From: a virus
Direction: 5' to 3' (one strand)
Virus record (IMG/VR): IMGVR_UViG_3300005519_000020
Span: 1 to 20,958 of that record
DNA: 20,958 nt
Part shown: positions 1 through 6,734 of the stretch, in pieces
Position numbering within the stretch: position 1 is the first letter of the stretch
Layout of the letters: each line of letters starts with the position of its first letter
Program-made: the position numbers and the translations under genes
The notes under the pieces: model-generated
Seen by the model: the letters and a program-made list of their open reading frames with translations, nothing else
Told to the model about the DNA's origin: nothing
Databases searched by the model: none

Positions 1-228
1 CTCAGTCTTCTTCAGCACCTTCCAGATGCGCTGCTGACCGTGGATGCCGTTAAAGCTGCCTTGGTGGCAGTCTTTGCAGAGCGGGATGCTTGTCCACCAC
101 ATGCCCTGTACCAGCTCGTGCGCGTCGCACGGCCCGGAGGCGCCGCAGCATCCGCAAGCCATTTTCTTGATGCGCACGATGTGCTCGCGCTCGGCCGCCG
201 TCGGCGCCTTCTTGTTCTTGCTCTGCAT
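1..228 (-). CDS. Ref-like HNH-type recombination nuclease, 3' end outside window
   Basis: 76 residues are visible before the window edge. A basic start (MQSKNKKAPTAAEREH) is followed by ACGCCGASGPCDAHE at about residues 24-38 and PLCKDCHQG at about 49-57, then NGIHG at 60-64. This spacing of a CxxC pair, a histidine, a second CxxCH and a GIHG motif resembles phage P1 Ref and related HNH-like nucleases, which nick DNA in concert with RecA. The usual HH pair reads as HE here. The start overlaps the stop of the preceding small gene (TGATG). It is the most distal visible gene of the leftward early operon. The family call is by motif resemblance; a DUF968-type HNH protein is the alternative. Confidence 0.6.
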   Translation of the reverse strand, partial: MQSKNKKAPTAAEREHIVRIKKMACGCCGASGPCDAHELVQGMWWTSIPLCKDCHQGSFNGIHGQQRIWKVLKKTE

Positions 229-359
229 CAGTCGCCCCGCAGCAGGCAGAGGATCACGCACACGTACAGCACCCAGCTGGACACCATCGCTTGATGCTTA
301 TTGAGGTGCGGGGCGCTGATGATGGACGCCATCAGAAGCAGAACTGTGCTCGTTTTCAT
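228..359 (-). CDS. Small hydrophobic membrane protein (43 aa)
   Basis: The ORF reads MKTSTVLLLMASIISAPH, then a second hydrophobic stretch VSSWVLYVCVILCLL ending RGD. It could be one or two membrane segments, or a signal-like segment plus one helix. It is supported as a gene by its packing: its ATG overlaps the stop of the DUF1367 gene (ATGA) and its stop overlaps the ATG of the Ref-like gene (TGATG). No family is recognised. Small membrane proteins of this kind are common in phage early operons. Confidence 0.6.
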   Translation of the reverse strand: MKTSTVLLLMASIISAPHLNKHQAMVSSWVLYVCVILCLLRGD

Positions 360-877
360 CGCTCAAAGCTCCGCAGCACCGATTCGATCGCCTCGTCGGC
401 CTGTTGCGGCGGCAACGCCGGCCAAAGGTAGCGCTGGGCGTGCCCGGTGCGCAGGAATGCCACCGCCGCTTCGTGGAAGTCGCGCATCTCGTCGTCCTCC
501 AGCTTTGCGTACGAGATCGACTTCGGCACCGGGAACACGCCGCCCTTGGGGCCCGGCATCCAATCCACGTGCCCGGCGCCCAGCTTCAGCCACAGCCGGA
601 ATTGCTCGAAATCGCCGATGCGCTCCTGCGCCTCAAACACACGCTGCTCGAGCGCCATGTGATAGCGATGGAAGGGCCCGCTGCGCGCCTTGTGCGTGAC
701 GATCTCCACCATCTCGCCCGGCTCCAGGTTGAACAGGCCGTTCACGAAGCGTCGCCACTGCTTTTTCCCCTTCTCGCCCAGCCCGTCGATGGCGCCGAAC
801 AGCACGCGGCGCGCGGCGGCGCGGTCCACCTCGGGGATTGCCACGGGCGCCTGCTTCACGAGGGTGATTTCGCTCAT
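356..877 (-). CDS. DUF1367-like phage protein
   Basis: 173 aa, cytoplasmic, no signal. The stretch FHRYHMALEQRVFEAQERI followed by WLKLGAGHV and GPKGGVFPVPKSISYAKL matches what I know of the DUF1367 family, phage early proteins of unknown role often encoded near NinB/NinG/RuvC-type recombination genes. The start is the ATG at 877, which overlaps the upstream stop as ATGA; the 3' end overlaps the small membrane protein gene. The position among resolvase and Ref-like genes suggests a link to DNA recombination or maturation, but this is inference. Confidence 0.72.
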   Translation of the reverse strand: MSEITLVKQAPVAIPEVDRAAARRVLFGAIDGLGEKGKKQWRRFVNGLFNLEPGEMVEIVTHKARSGPFHRYHMALEQRVFEAQERIGDFEQFRLWLKLGAGHVDWMPGPKGGVFPVPKSISYAKLEDDEMRDFHEAAVAFLRTGHAQRYLWPALPPQQADEAIESVLRSFER

Positions 878-1137
878 GCCGTCACCTCATTGGTTTGCTC
901 GTCGTGAACCGGTACGCCACTGATGGGGCGAAGACTGCTATCTCGACAATGGATTATTTTTTCAGCCTGAATGATCCCCTCAGGATTTAAAGCCTTCAGT
1001 GGAGTGCAAATTTCACAAATCCAGCCTTCATTTCCATTCCAAGAAGTCGCCGGTTCAATAACCTTCACCACCTTCCCAACGTTCTCGGAAAATAGTGAGC
1101 TAACGATGTAAGCCAAATCTCCAGGTTTGCAGTTCAT
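874..1137 (-). CDS. Hypothetical phage protein, possible SH3-like fold (87 aa)
   Basis: It begins MNCKPGDLAYIVSSLFSENVGKVVKV, a GDLA..V...N.GK.V.V pattern seen in small phage proteins that look like SH3-type beta barrels, and ends with a SSLRPISG motif. I do not recognise a defined family. It starts at the ATG at 1137, within an ATGA overlap with the preceding stop; the longer upstream reading frame is just an extension into the neighbouring gene. The base composition is visibly more AT-rich than its neighbours, especially 940-1100, which suggests recent acquisition. Confidence 0.7.
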   Translation of the reverse strand: MNCKPGDLAYIVSSLFSENVGKVVKVIEPATSWNGNEGWICEICTPLKALNPEGIIQAEKIIHCRDSSLRPISGVPVHDEQTNEVTA

Positions 1138-1619
1138 AGCCCCACCCCCTTCTCCGCCGGCGTGCGCCAGTATTCGCGCTCGACCAGGCGAGTTGCGGCG
1201 TCCACCTCGCCGACCGTGCAGATGCGCAGTTGCTGGCCCCACAGCTCGATTGCCTCGCGCACCGCCCGCAGTCCATCGCCGTCAAGCGCCACCTTGCCGA
1301 CCTTGCAGAACCGATCACCGGCACGGCGCATGGCATTCTCAGCTTCTGCGAGCGGCCCGATCACCTCCGAACCGATACCCTGGTTCGCCAACGTCCATGA
1401 ATGGTTGATAGCCCTGGCCACCGAATTCCATTCATTGGGCGTGCCGTGGCCGTGTGAAATCGCCTCTAACGCGCTCAGTACGACCAATTCCAGCTCTCCG
1501 GCATCGCCTTCTTCCATTGGCAGCCGCGCGACACCTGCACGGGTCAGCTTCATATAGCCGTCCAGTGGTGTGCACGCCTTCGGCCGGTACGCCTTGCGCG
1601 GACGTTTTGAGCGAGCCAT
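1134..1619 (-). CDS. Hypothetical phage protein (161 aa)
   Basis: It starts MARSKRPRKAYRPKA with a basic tail of the kind that contacts nucleic acid or simply caps phage proteins, followed by a mainly helical body (ELVVLSALEAISHG, AEAENAMRRAGDRF, VREAIELWGQQLRIC) and a C-terminal EREYWRTPAEKGVGL. The start at 1619 is chosen because it makes a TGATG overlap with the DUF4406 gene. The stop overlaps the next gene by ATGA. I recognise no family; the function is unknown. Confidence 0.7.
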   Translation of the reverse strand: MARSKRPRKAYRPKACTPLDGYMKLTRAGVARLPMEEGDAGELELVVLSALEAISHGHGTPNEWNSVARAINHSWTLANQGIGSEVIGPLAEAENAMRRAGDRFCKVGKVALDGDGLRAVREAIELWGQQLRICTVGEVDAATRLVEREYWRTPAEKGVGL

Positions 1620-1942
1620 CAAGCAGCCTCCAAACTCATTGACGTCGCCTCTTCCATCGTCATGACTTCGAAGCCCAGAGACTGCGCGATGTGGTGCTCC
1701 AGCGATGCGCCGCGCGATTTCTCCCAACCCGGCAGCAGGCAGATTGCCGTACACGACACCAACTCGCGGATGTCAGCGCGCATGCACTCGGCCCAGCCAG
1801 CCGACGGATCGACATTGATCTCGGCAGGGTTGACGACGTGGTGGCCAAGCGAGCGCAGGTGGGAGGCCATGGCGTGGAAGGCCGGGAAGTTGAGCCCGGG
1901 CAAACCGGACATAGGCCCAGAGATGTAGATGCGCTTGGTCAT
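1619..1942 (-). CDS. DUF4406 protein, nucleoside 2-deoxyribosyltransferase-like
   Basis: 107 aa, the usual size for the family. The N-terminal strand and loop KRIYISGPMSGLPGLNFPAF is diagnostic of DUF4406, a Rossmann-like relative of nucleoside 2-deoxyribosyltransferases. It is followed by HHVVNPAEIN and an MRADIREL motif, then LLPGWEKSRGASLEHHIA, which in the family forms the substrate pocket with an acidic catalytic residue. Phage copies are thought to act in nucleotide salvage or modification, but none is well characterised. The ATG at 1942 overlaps the upstream stop (ATGA). Confidence 0.85.
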   Translation of the reverse strand: MTKRIYISGPMSGLPGLNFPAFHAMASHLRSLGHHVVNPAEINVDPSAGWAECMRADIRELVSCTAICLLPGWEKSRGASLEHHIAQSLGFEVMTMEEATSMSLEAA

Positions 1943-2127
1943 ACCATCACCGCCTTCTCGGTCTGCACGCTCGGCTCAGTGATCGGTGTTGGCGAAGGCT
2001 TGTGGTAGTCGCAGTAATCACGGCCCTCATGCGTCCAATGCGCCTTGACGCGCGGGCCGAGCTTTCGACACACGCAACAATAGCGCCAGCCGCTGCGCTC
2101 GATCATGGCTTTGGTGATCCTGGTCAT
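1939..2127 (-). CDS. Small zinc-ribbon-like protein (62 aa)
   Basis: The sequence MTRITKAMIERSGWRYCCVCRKLG then HEGRDYCDYHKP offers CxxC and CxxH pairs at about residues 17-20 and 39-42, a likely single zinc site. The start at 2127 is chosen over longer frames because its ATG overlaps the stop of the preceding gene as ATGA. It lies in a run of three tiny Cys-rich genes (1939-2461) just downstream of the RuvC-like gene. The function is unknown. Confidence 0.65.
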   Translation of the reverse strand: MTRITKAMIERSGWRYCCVCRKLGPRVKAHWTHEGRDYCDYHKPSPTPITEPSVQTEKAVMV

Positions 2128-2249
2128 GATTTCACCCGCGCCAGCCGAACGCGATTCCATTGGCAGTTCGCCGGCCGATGGCCGAGGCCCCCGCAATACG
2201 AGCAATAACCGTCCCATTGCGCAGCGCGCGTACCCTTTTCTGCGTCCAT
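2124..2249 (-). CDS. CCHC zinc-knuckle microprotein (41 aa)
   Basis: The ORF reads MDAEKGTRAAQWDG, then CSYCGGLGHRPANC, a textbook CX2CX4HX4C zinc knuckle, then a basic tail (QWNRVRLARVKS). Zinc knuckles bind single-stranded nucleic acid. Such microproteins are seen in phage early regions but are usually unannotated. The start at 2249 forms a TGATG overlap with the gene before it; the stop overlaps the next ATG (ATGA). The longer frame upstream of this start is the shifted reading of the neighbouring gene. Confidence 0.65.
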   Translation of the reverse strand: MDAEKGTRAAQWDGYCSYCGGLGHRPANCQWNRVRLARVKS

Positions 2250-2461
2250 CACACGATCCCCTGTTTCCTCAGCCACTCGACCCGCGCATCGGCCACCTGT
2301 TCGATTGCCGCCACGAACTTCTTGCATGGCTTCTTGCGCAGAGCGTCGTAGCGCACCGACTTGATTTCCTCTTCCGCGCACTTGCCGCGCCCCATCAGCG
2401 CAGCGCCGCGGTCCTCCTGCAGCGAGAACTTGGCGCAGTCCTCGCAGCGAACGTCGCTCAT
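2249..2461 (-). CDS. Small Cys-rich phage protein (70 aa)
   Basis: It begins MSDVRCEDCAKFSL, continues GRGKCAEEE and KKPCKKFVAA, giving four cysteines in CxxC...C...C order that could hold one metal ion, and ends with a helix VADARVEWLRKQGIV. Similar proteins occur in betaproteobacterial phages next to RuvC-like genes, from memory; no named family. The start at 2461 overlaps the resolvase stop by ATGA, and the 3' end couples to the zinc-knuckle gene. Confidence 0.68.
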   Translation of the reverse strand: MSDVRCEDCAKFSLQEDRGAALMGRGKCAEEEIKSVRYDALRKKPCKKFVAAIEQVADARVEWLRKQGIV

Positions 2462-2979
2462 GCAGCCCTCCAAACTTCCTGATCGAGCGCACAAGCCAGC
2501 AGAGCAAGCGCATCCGCCGTGTCATCTTCATCGGCCGCGATCTTGAATCCGCGCCGCCGAGCTGCGGCGATCATCTCGGGCTTCTTGGCGTTGCCGCGGC
2601 CCGTCCATTTCTTTTTCGCCTGTCCAACGCCGATGCCGGTCATGAGCACGTTGTGCTGCTGGCAGACCATTTCGGTCATGGCCAAGTACCCGCCGTAGAC
2701 ATGCGCTGCCAGCGTGCCGGCGTGGCGCTTCACGTCCTCGAAGTACACGACGGTGATCTGCTTTTCGCGGATCAGCTCGGACAGCCACGCGCGATAGTTG
2801 GACCACCGAACACCCGGGTGCCACTTGTTGCGCTGCATGAAGTGTTCGGTGCCGCAGCTCACGCCACCGTCTTTGGTGGCGATGGCCCAGCCGCAATAAG
2901 TGCCAAGGTCCAGCGCCAACACGTTGGCATCACAGGAAGGCCGCAGGTGCAGCGCGAAGGTTTCTTCGCCGAGGCTCAT
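2458..2979 (-). CDS. RuvC-like Holliday junction resolvase
   Basis: 173 aa, the size of RuvC. The RNase H-fold signature is present: ALDLGTYCGWA (Asp24) in the first strand, VYFEDV (Glu81), and DEDDTADALALL (Asp153 and Asp156) in the last helix, matching the four acidic metal ligands of RuvC. The basic segment AKKKWTGRGNAKKPEM precedes the last motif, as in phage RuvC-like proteins. It would resolve four-way or branched DNA formed during phage recombination, next to the P-like loader gene. The start at 2979 overlaps the P-like stop (ATGA). Confidence 0.85.
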   Translation of the reverse strand: MSLGEETFALHLRPSCDANVLALDLGTYCGWAIATKDGGVSCGTEHFMQRNKWHPGVRWSNYRAWLSELIREKQITVVYFEDVKRHAGTLAAHVYGGYLAMTEMVCQQHNVLMTGIGVGQAKKKWTGRGNAKKPEMIAAARRRGFKIAADEDDTADALALLACALDQEVWRAA

Positions 2980-3701
2980 GCGGCCACCTGATCAGTCAGC
3001 CCGAGCGCGCGCTTTGCCATGTCGTGACAAGCAATGGGCACCTTCTCGCCCCTCTTCACTCGATCCAGGATCACCTTCGCCCAGTCCTTGTTTCCGGGCA
3101 CTTGCTGGATTGCTCGCACCTTCTCTACTGCTTGGCGCACGGCATCCGGGTTGGCCGAGCCACGGCCTGGCGCCGGAAGCGCAGGGGCCCGAGGAGGAAC
3201 AGGCGCTACATCACCCTGCAGAACTTCATCCAGCGCGGCAGAGAACCGCTTGATCAGCACGGAATGCCCGGTGTTCAGCATGTCGAACTCACCCACCTTG
3301 ATCGCTGCCCAGTAGATCGCCGGATTGCTCCACTGGTCGCGGCCCTCCGCGCGCAGGCGCAGTTGCTGGGTCGCTTCGTAGAGCGCTGCGTCGTAGTTGA
3401 TCGGCGGGCGGCATGCCTTCACGAACTCGGCGACAGATGGCGGCCAGTCGTAGCGCGAACGACACGCCCGCAGCCCGGCTTTGATGAGGTCAGGGGTTAG
3501 GCCTTCGTCGTCGAACGTCTCCGCCCACGACTCGCGCCAGTTGGCGATAGCCTGCTCGTTCACGAACGAGGCGCGCCAGCGGTTCGGATACGCGCCATCC
3601 AAGCGGTTGAACAGGTGATCCATCAACGAGATGCCGAGCGCCGGATGCGGCTCAAGCCACTGGCTTTGCTTCCACGTCGATGATGCTGTCAGGTTGGTCA
3701 T
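2976..3701 (-). CDS. Replication protein P-like (helicase loader family)
   Basis: 241 aa. The segment LFNRLDGAYPNRWRASF, then NWRESWAETFDDEGLTPDLIKAGL and DWPPSVAEFVKACRPP, is typical of phage lambda P-family proteins. Lambda P brings the host DnaB helicase to the O-bound origin. A proline-rich linker (PVPPRAPALPAPG) separates the N-terminal domain from a C-terminal helical tail. The gene follows the O-like gene and its start lies 50 bases inside it, the same O-P order as lambda. No ATPase motif is visible, so it is P-like rather than DnaC-like. Confidence 0.78.
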   Translation of the reverse strand: MTNLTASSTWKQSQWLEPHPALGISLMDHLFNRLDGAYPNRWRASFVNEQAIANWRESWAETFDDEGLTPDLIKAGLRACRSRYDWPPSVAEFVKACRPPINYDAALYEATQQLRLRAEGRDQWSNPAIYWAAIKVGEFDMLNTGHSVLIKRFSAALDEVLQGDVAPVPPRAPALPAPGRGSANPDAVRQAVEKVRAIQQVPGNKDWAKVILDRVKRGEKVPIACHDMAKRALGLTDQVAA

Positions 3702-4467
3702 TTCTCGGGCTCTGGCGGTTTCGGTTCACGTAGGCGACTGGATCAAACTTCTGCGGCGGTCCCGCGCGAGGCGGTCCGGCTTTCCTCGGCTCAAGCCATT
3801 CCGCTTTCAATCCCTGCCAGCCGCGCAGCACGCAGACCTTCATCGCATCATCCACCGTGTAGCCAAGGGCTGACGCTTGACGCAGTTGCTCGCCCATGGT
3901 TTCCATCACCGTGGCCGTCACTGGAGCGCGTTTTTGCTTGCGGAGGGCCAGCCAATCGGTGAAGACCTGATCGGCAGGCTCCGACGGCCACGATGAAAAA
4001 TCGAACTTCGAGAGGTCAGCCAGCGCGGATACGCGCTTTTGACGGTTGCCTTTATTGACGGTTACTGATGGTTCTTGACGGTTAGTGTCCGCCTCCCGGA
4101 CTTCGTCGTCCGCCTCCCGGACTTCGTCGTCCGCCTCCCGGACTAGTGCGCCGTCATACGGACTAGTTCGGCTCGCGGACTGGTTTGTCTCGCGGACTAG
4201 TCCGGTAGAGTTGTATCCATGGGGCGTGACGATGTATGTCGTGCGGTATCGGTCGCTTCGATCTGCCTTGATCGCGCCATGTGCCTCAAGCCATTTCACT
4301 GCCTCGATCACAGCCGTCCGACCGAAGCAAGTCCGCTCGCTGATCTTGGTCAGCGACGGCCAGCAGTGGCCCTGATCGTTCGCGTTGTCGGCGAGCGAGA
4401 TCAACACTGCCTTTGGCGTAGGAGGCATCTGCAACGGCCAACAGAGGGACATGATGATGGTGCTCAC
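3652..4467 (-). CDS. Replication initiator O-like, winged-helix DNA-binding protein
   Basis: 271 aa from a GTG at 4467, chosen because AGGGG lies 10 bases upstream; the ATG at 4452 has no such site. The N-terminal LCWPLQMPPTPKAVLISLADNAN...CWPSLTKISERTCFGRTAVIEAVKWLEAHGAI is a winged helix (HTH_36 type) of phage replication proteins. The middle is a repetitive acidic and arginine-rich linker (VREADDE repeated) encoded by the iteron DNA. The C-terminal half, with DWLALRKQKRAPVT, resembles phage initiator C-termini that contact the loader. By analogy with lambda O it would bind the iterons inside its own gene and recruit the P-like protein. Confidence 0.82.
   Translation of the reverse strand: MSTIIMSLCWPLQMPPTPKAVLISLADNANDQGHCWPSLTKISERTCFGRTAVIEAVKWLEAHGAIKADRSDRYRTTYIVTPHGYNSTGLVRETNQSASRTSPYDGALVREADDEVREADDEVREADTNRQEPSVTVNKGNRQKRVSALADLSKFDFSSWPSEPADQVFTDWLALRKQKRAPVTATVMETMGEQLRQASALGYTVDDAMKVCVLRGWQGLKAEWLEPRKAGPPRAGPPQKFDPVAYVNRNRQSPRNDQPDSIIDVEAKPVA
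4039..4198. other. Candidate phage replication origin: iterons inside the O-like gene
   Basis: CGGACT occurs six times, at 4097, 4118, 4139, 4159, 4176 and 4193, with spacings of 21, 21, 20, 17 and 17 bases. Most copies continue as CGGACTaGT or CGGACTtCGT. The first three sit in near-identical 21-base units. Beside them, on the downstream side of the gene, TTGACGGTT occurs at 4039, 4055 and 4075 in a more AT-rich stretch. A set of iterons next to a second repeat-bearing, meltable segment inside the initiator gene is the layout of the lambda origin. Function is inferred; no initiator binding is shown. Confidence 0.6.
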
Positions 4468-4498
4468 TGATTAACGCCCCTGATCCAGTTGCAGGCCA

Positions 4499-5731
4499 TT
4501 ACTGAAGCGCCTCCATCACGACTTCGCACCAGACTTGCGCCTGGATAGCATTGATCGCGTTTCCGTAGGCGCGCAGGCGTCCCACTCGGGCGGGAGCCCC
4601 ATGAGCCAGCGGGAATGTGCCGGGTTCAACTGGCCGCCACTTTCCATCCCGGCAGAGGAGCCAATCAGCATCTCGCCAGAAGCCGTTAGTCGGGCCGGGC
4701 CGCGCCAGTTCGAGTCGATCACATCCTGCATCGACCATTCGCATAAGCTGACCGTCTTGCGGCTGCTGTCGTTGTTCCCCGCAGGGTTGTTCCCGTTCTG
4801 CGCCGGAGTGCCCGCCATGGGCGTCGGCCATCCAGCCAACGGAGCGCACCCCGGCAGCCGATCCGTCCCCTGCGCTGGGCCGCCGTTTGGGCCGTCCTGC
4901 TGACATGGCGTCGGCCATCCAGCCAACGGAGCGCACCCCGGCAGCCGATCCGTCCCCTGCGCTGGGCCGCCGTTTGGGCCGTCCTGCTGACATGGCGTCG
5001 GCCACTCCGCCAACTGAGTGAATACCTCCTCGCTCAAAGGCTTGCCCTTGACCATTCGAGCCCTCGACGCCAGGAATTCCGGCGACGCGCTCGCGCTCTT
5101 CCAATCCCGTGCGGCCGGCGTCGGCCACGCGGCAAGCATCGAGAAGTCGTTGAGATTCGATCCGTGGCGGCTCTCGCCCATCGCGCGTTTCGCTTGCCCC
5201 ACCCCGCTGGCGTCCATAGCCTGCGGTGTGGGCCACCCAGTAAAGGCGGTCGCGGATGTGCGGGGCACCGATGCTCGCAGACGGGAACGGGACAGCCCCG
5301 AATCCGTATTCCACGGCTTCCATGTCAGCTTGTACAAGGTCGATCCAAGGATCTGCGTCCTTGCTCGCAACTTGTTCTCCAAGAACGACTGGAGGCCGGC
5401 GCTGCTGGATAAGCCAGTGAAAGGCAGGCCAGAGATGCCGCTCGTCAGCAAACGCAAGTCCTTTGCCTGCCGCGCTGAAAGGTTGGCAAGGACAGGAACC
5501 GGTCCAAACAGGTCGATCGTCGGACCAGCCTGCGCGTCGGAGTGCCAGCGACCAGACGCCGATTCCGGCGAAGAAGTGGCACTGTGTGTAGCCTCGGAGG
5601 TCGTCAGGTCGAACATCCTGAATGTCTCTCTCGTCGACGTCGCCCGGAGCAATGTGGCCCGCCGCAATCAGATTGCGCAGCCACTGGGCGGCGTATGGGT
5701 CGATCTCGTTGTAATAGGCGGCGGCAGACAT
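4499..5731 (-). CDS. C5-cytosine-specific DNA methyltransferase
   Basis: 410 aa from the ATG at 5731 (TGATG overlap with the HTH gene). Motif [18 protein letters not shown] lies at 53-69 and motif [14 protein letters not shown] at 78-89 with catalytic Cys82. Motif VI reads EQV (119-121) where most family members have ENV. Motif VIII is IRDRLYWVA (159-167) and motif X is [11 protein letters not shown] (388-398). The target-recognition region (about 168-350) contains a perfect 29-residue tandem duplication. It probably methylates phage DNA against host restriction; its target sequence cannot be read. A second long ORF overlaps it out of frame. Confidence 0.88.
   Translation of the reverse strand: MSAAAYYNEIDPYAAQWLRNLIAAGHIAPGDVDERDIQDVRPDDLRGYTQCHFFAGIGVWSLALRRAGWSDDRPVWTGSCPCQPFSAAGKGLAFADERHLWPAFHWLIQQRRPPVVLGEQVASKDADPWIDLVQADMEAVEYGFGAVPFPSASIGAPHIRDRLYWVAHTAGYGRQRGGASETRDGREPPRIESQRLLDACRVADAGRTGLEERERVAGIPGVEGSNGQGQAFERGGIHSVGGVADAMSAGRPKRRPSAGDGSAAGVRSVGWMADAMSAGRPKRRPSAGDGSAAGVRSVGWMADAHGGHSGAEREQPCGEQRQQPQDGQLMRMVDAGCDRLELARPGPTNGFWRDADWLLCRDGKWRPVEPGTFPLAHGAPARVGRLRAYGNAINAIQAQVWCEVVMEALQ
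4516..5616 (-). CDS. Possible overprinted ORF inside the methyltransferase gene (WPTP-repeat protein)
   Basis: A 366-aa ORF in another frame on the same strand as the methyltransferase, open from ATG 5616 ([11 protein letters not shown]; an in-frame start at 5667 exists). It contains [20 protein letters not shown], five W-P-T-P motifs ([52 protein letters not shown]) and a C-terminal [21 protein letters not shown] recognise this motif set from phage proteins listed as hypothetical or methyltransferase-related. It may be a real overlapping gene, or those entries may be alternative-frame translations of methyltransferases. Both frames look conserved, so it is listed with moderate confidence. 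Confidence 0.4.
   Translation of the reverse strand: MFDLTTSEATHSATSSPESASGRWHSDAQAGPTIDLFGPVPVLANLSARQAKDLRLLTSGISGLPFTGLSSSAGLQSFLENKLRARTQILGSTLYKLTWKPWNTDSGLSRSRLRASVPRTSATAFTGWPTPQAMDASGVGQAKRAMGESRHGSNLNDFSMLAAWPTPAARDWKSASASPEFLASRARMVKGKPLSEEVFTQLAEWPTPCQQDGPNGGPAQGTDRLPGCAPLAGWPTPCQQDGPNGGPAQGTDRLPGCAPLAGWPTPMAGTPAQNGNNPAGNNDSSRKTVSLCEWSMQDVIDSNWRGPARLTASGEMLIGSSAGMESGGQLNPAHSRWLMGLPPEWDACAPTETRSMLSRRKSGAKS
4821..4994. repeat. Perfect 87-bp tandem duplication within the methyltransferase gene
   Basis: Positions 4821-4907 and 4908-4994 are identical over 87 bases, and a third copy starts at 4995 for about ten bases. The unit is 29 codons, so the methyltransferase frame is kept ([15 protein letters not shown]... 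twice), as is the overlapping frame ([14 protein letters not shown]... twice). The lack of any mismatch implies a recent duplication or an assembly artefact. Confidence 0.93.
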
Positions 5732-6027
5732 CACTGAAACAGGGAGCCCTGCTTCGCCGGCACCTTGACGCACTGCACGGTACGCAGCGTCACGGAACAC
5801 TTGCGCTCACCAGCCAGCACCAGGCGCCCCGCGGCGATGAGTTCGTTGCGCCGGCCCGAGACGCTGGATTTCTCCATATTCAAGAGAAACGCAATCTCGG
5901 CGATGGTGGCCGTTTCGACGGCTTCGACACATTCGACAATGCGGTCGCACTGCAGCTTGCCGACGTTGCGGCGGGTGCTGGAGTGGTAGGCGTCGATGGA
6001 AGTGTCTTGCACGTTGGTCAGCATCAT
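5731..6027 (-). CDS. Small winged-helix/HTH protein
   Basis: 98 aa from the ATG at 6027, which gives an ATGA overlap with the phosphatase stop and has GGGGGA upstream; ATG 6024 and 6039 are alternatives. The segment ECVEAVETATIAEIAFLLNMEKSSVSGRRNELIAAGRL is a winged-helix DNA-binding motif, with KSSVSGRRNELI as the likely recognition helix, followed by beta strands (SVTLRTVQCVKV). Phages of this type carry similar small wHTH proteins of unknown target. It may be a regulator or a replication accessory; the sequence does not decide. Confidence 0.68.
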   Translation of the reverse strand: MMLTNVQDTSIDAYHSSTRRNVGKLQCDRIVECVEAVETATIAEIAFLLNMEKSSVSGRRNELIAAGRLVLAGERKCSVTLRTVQCVKVPAKQGSLFQ

Positions 6028-6734
6028 TCCCCCTGCCAATCAAGAGCGACACGCAAGTCGACGGGCCGCAGCGTTTCCAGATCAAGGATCGTGAAATCGC
6101 GACCACGGAAGACGGCACCGGTGTCGATATAGATGACGTTGCCGAGGCTGGTCCAGCGATCGACCGGCGTATGGCCAACCACTGCCGCGCGAACGTCTGG
6201 GATCGCATCGGAGAGGCCCGCGCTGATCCGCGTGCGGCTCCATGTGCACAGATTGATGAAGGCGTCAGCGTTCTCGCCTTGCAGAGCTTCGCGCAGGTCT
6301 GCCCAAGTTCCGGTCGGCACATCGGCGTGCACCACACCAACAAGGCCAGCGGCCGTTTCGATCTCGATGGCAGTTGGAAGGCACTCGAACGCACTCACAT
6401 AAAGCGAGCGCTCGGCGGGAGTCATGCCAATGAACCAAGCACCGCCATTGGCCGCGTAGATGCCAACGTCGATCATGCCCAGATGGAAACCACAGGCCAT
6501 CAGTTCGTGATTGCCAGCCACCGCGTGGAACCACGGGCGCGATAGCCATTCCGTGCATAGGTGCGATTCAGGACCACGGTCCACGAGATCACCGACGCTG
6601 AAGAGGCGGTCGCACTTCGGATCGAAGCCGATGCGATCAAGGTGGGCTTGCAAGCGAGAGAAGCAGCCGTGGATGTCTCCAACGACGAAATCGCGGCCGG
6701 CCACGTTGCGCTCGAAATGCTGAATGGCGGTCAT
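6024..6734 (-). CDS. Lambda-type serine/threonine protein phosphatase
   Basis: 236 aa, close to the 221 aa of the lambda enzyme. All metallophosphatase motifs are in place: GDIHG (19-23), GDLVDRGP (48-55), GNHE (74-77), VVHADVP with His136, and VVGHTP with His188. These residues bind two divalent metals that activate water to hydrolyse phosphoesters, on phosphoproteins or on diadenosine polyphosphates (ApaH-like enzymes). In lambda the homologous gene lies in the nin region of the same operon. It starts at 6734 in a TGATG overlap with the upstream gene. Confidence 0.92.
   Translation of the reverse strand: MTAIQHFERNVAGRDFVVGDIHGCFSRLQAHLDRIGFDPKCDRLFSVGDLVDRGPESHLCTEWLSRPWFHAVAGNHELMACGFHLGMIDVGIYAANGGAWFIGMTPAERSLYVSAFECLPTAIEIETAAGLVGVVHADVPTGTWADLREALQGENADAFINLCTWSRTRISAGLSDAIPDVRAAVVGHTPVDRWTSLGNVIYIDTGAVFRGRDFTILDLETLRPVDLRVALDWQGE

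Noticed and set aside
4087-4205. Repeats in the O-like gene as a CRISPR array
   Set aside because: Units are short and unevenly spaced, there are no unique spacers of regular length, and the stretch is in-frame coding sequence.
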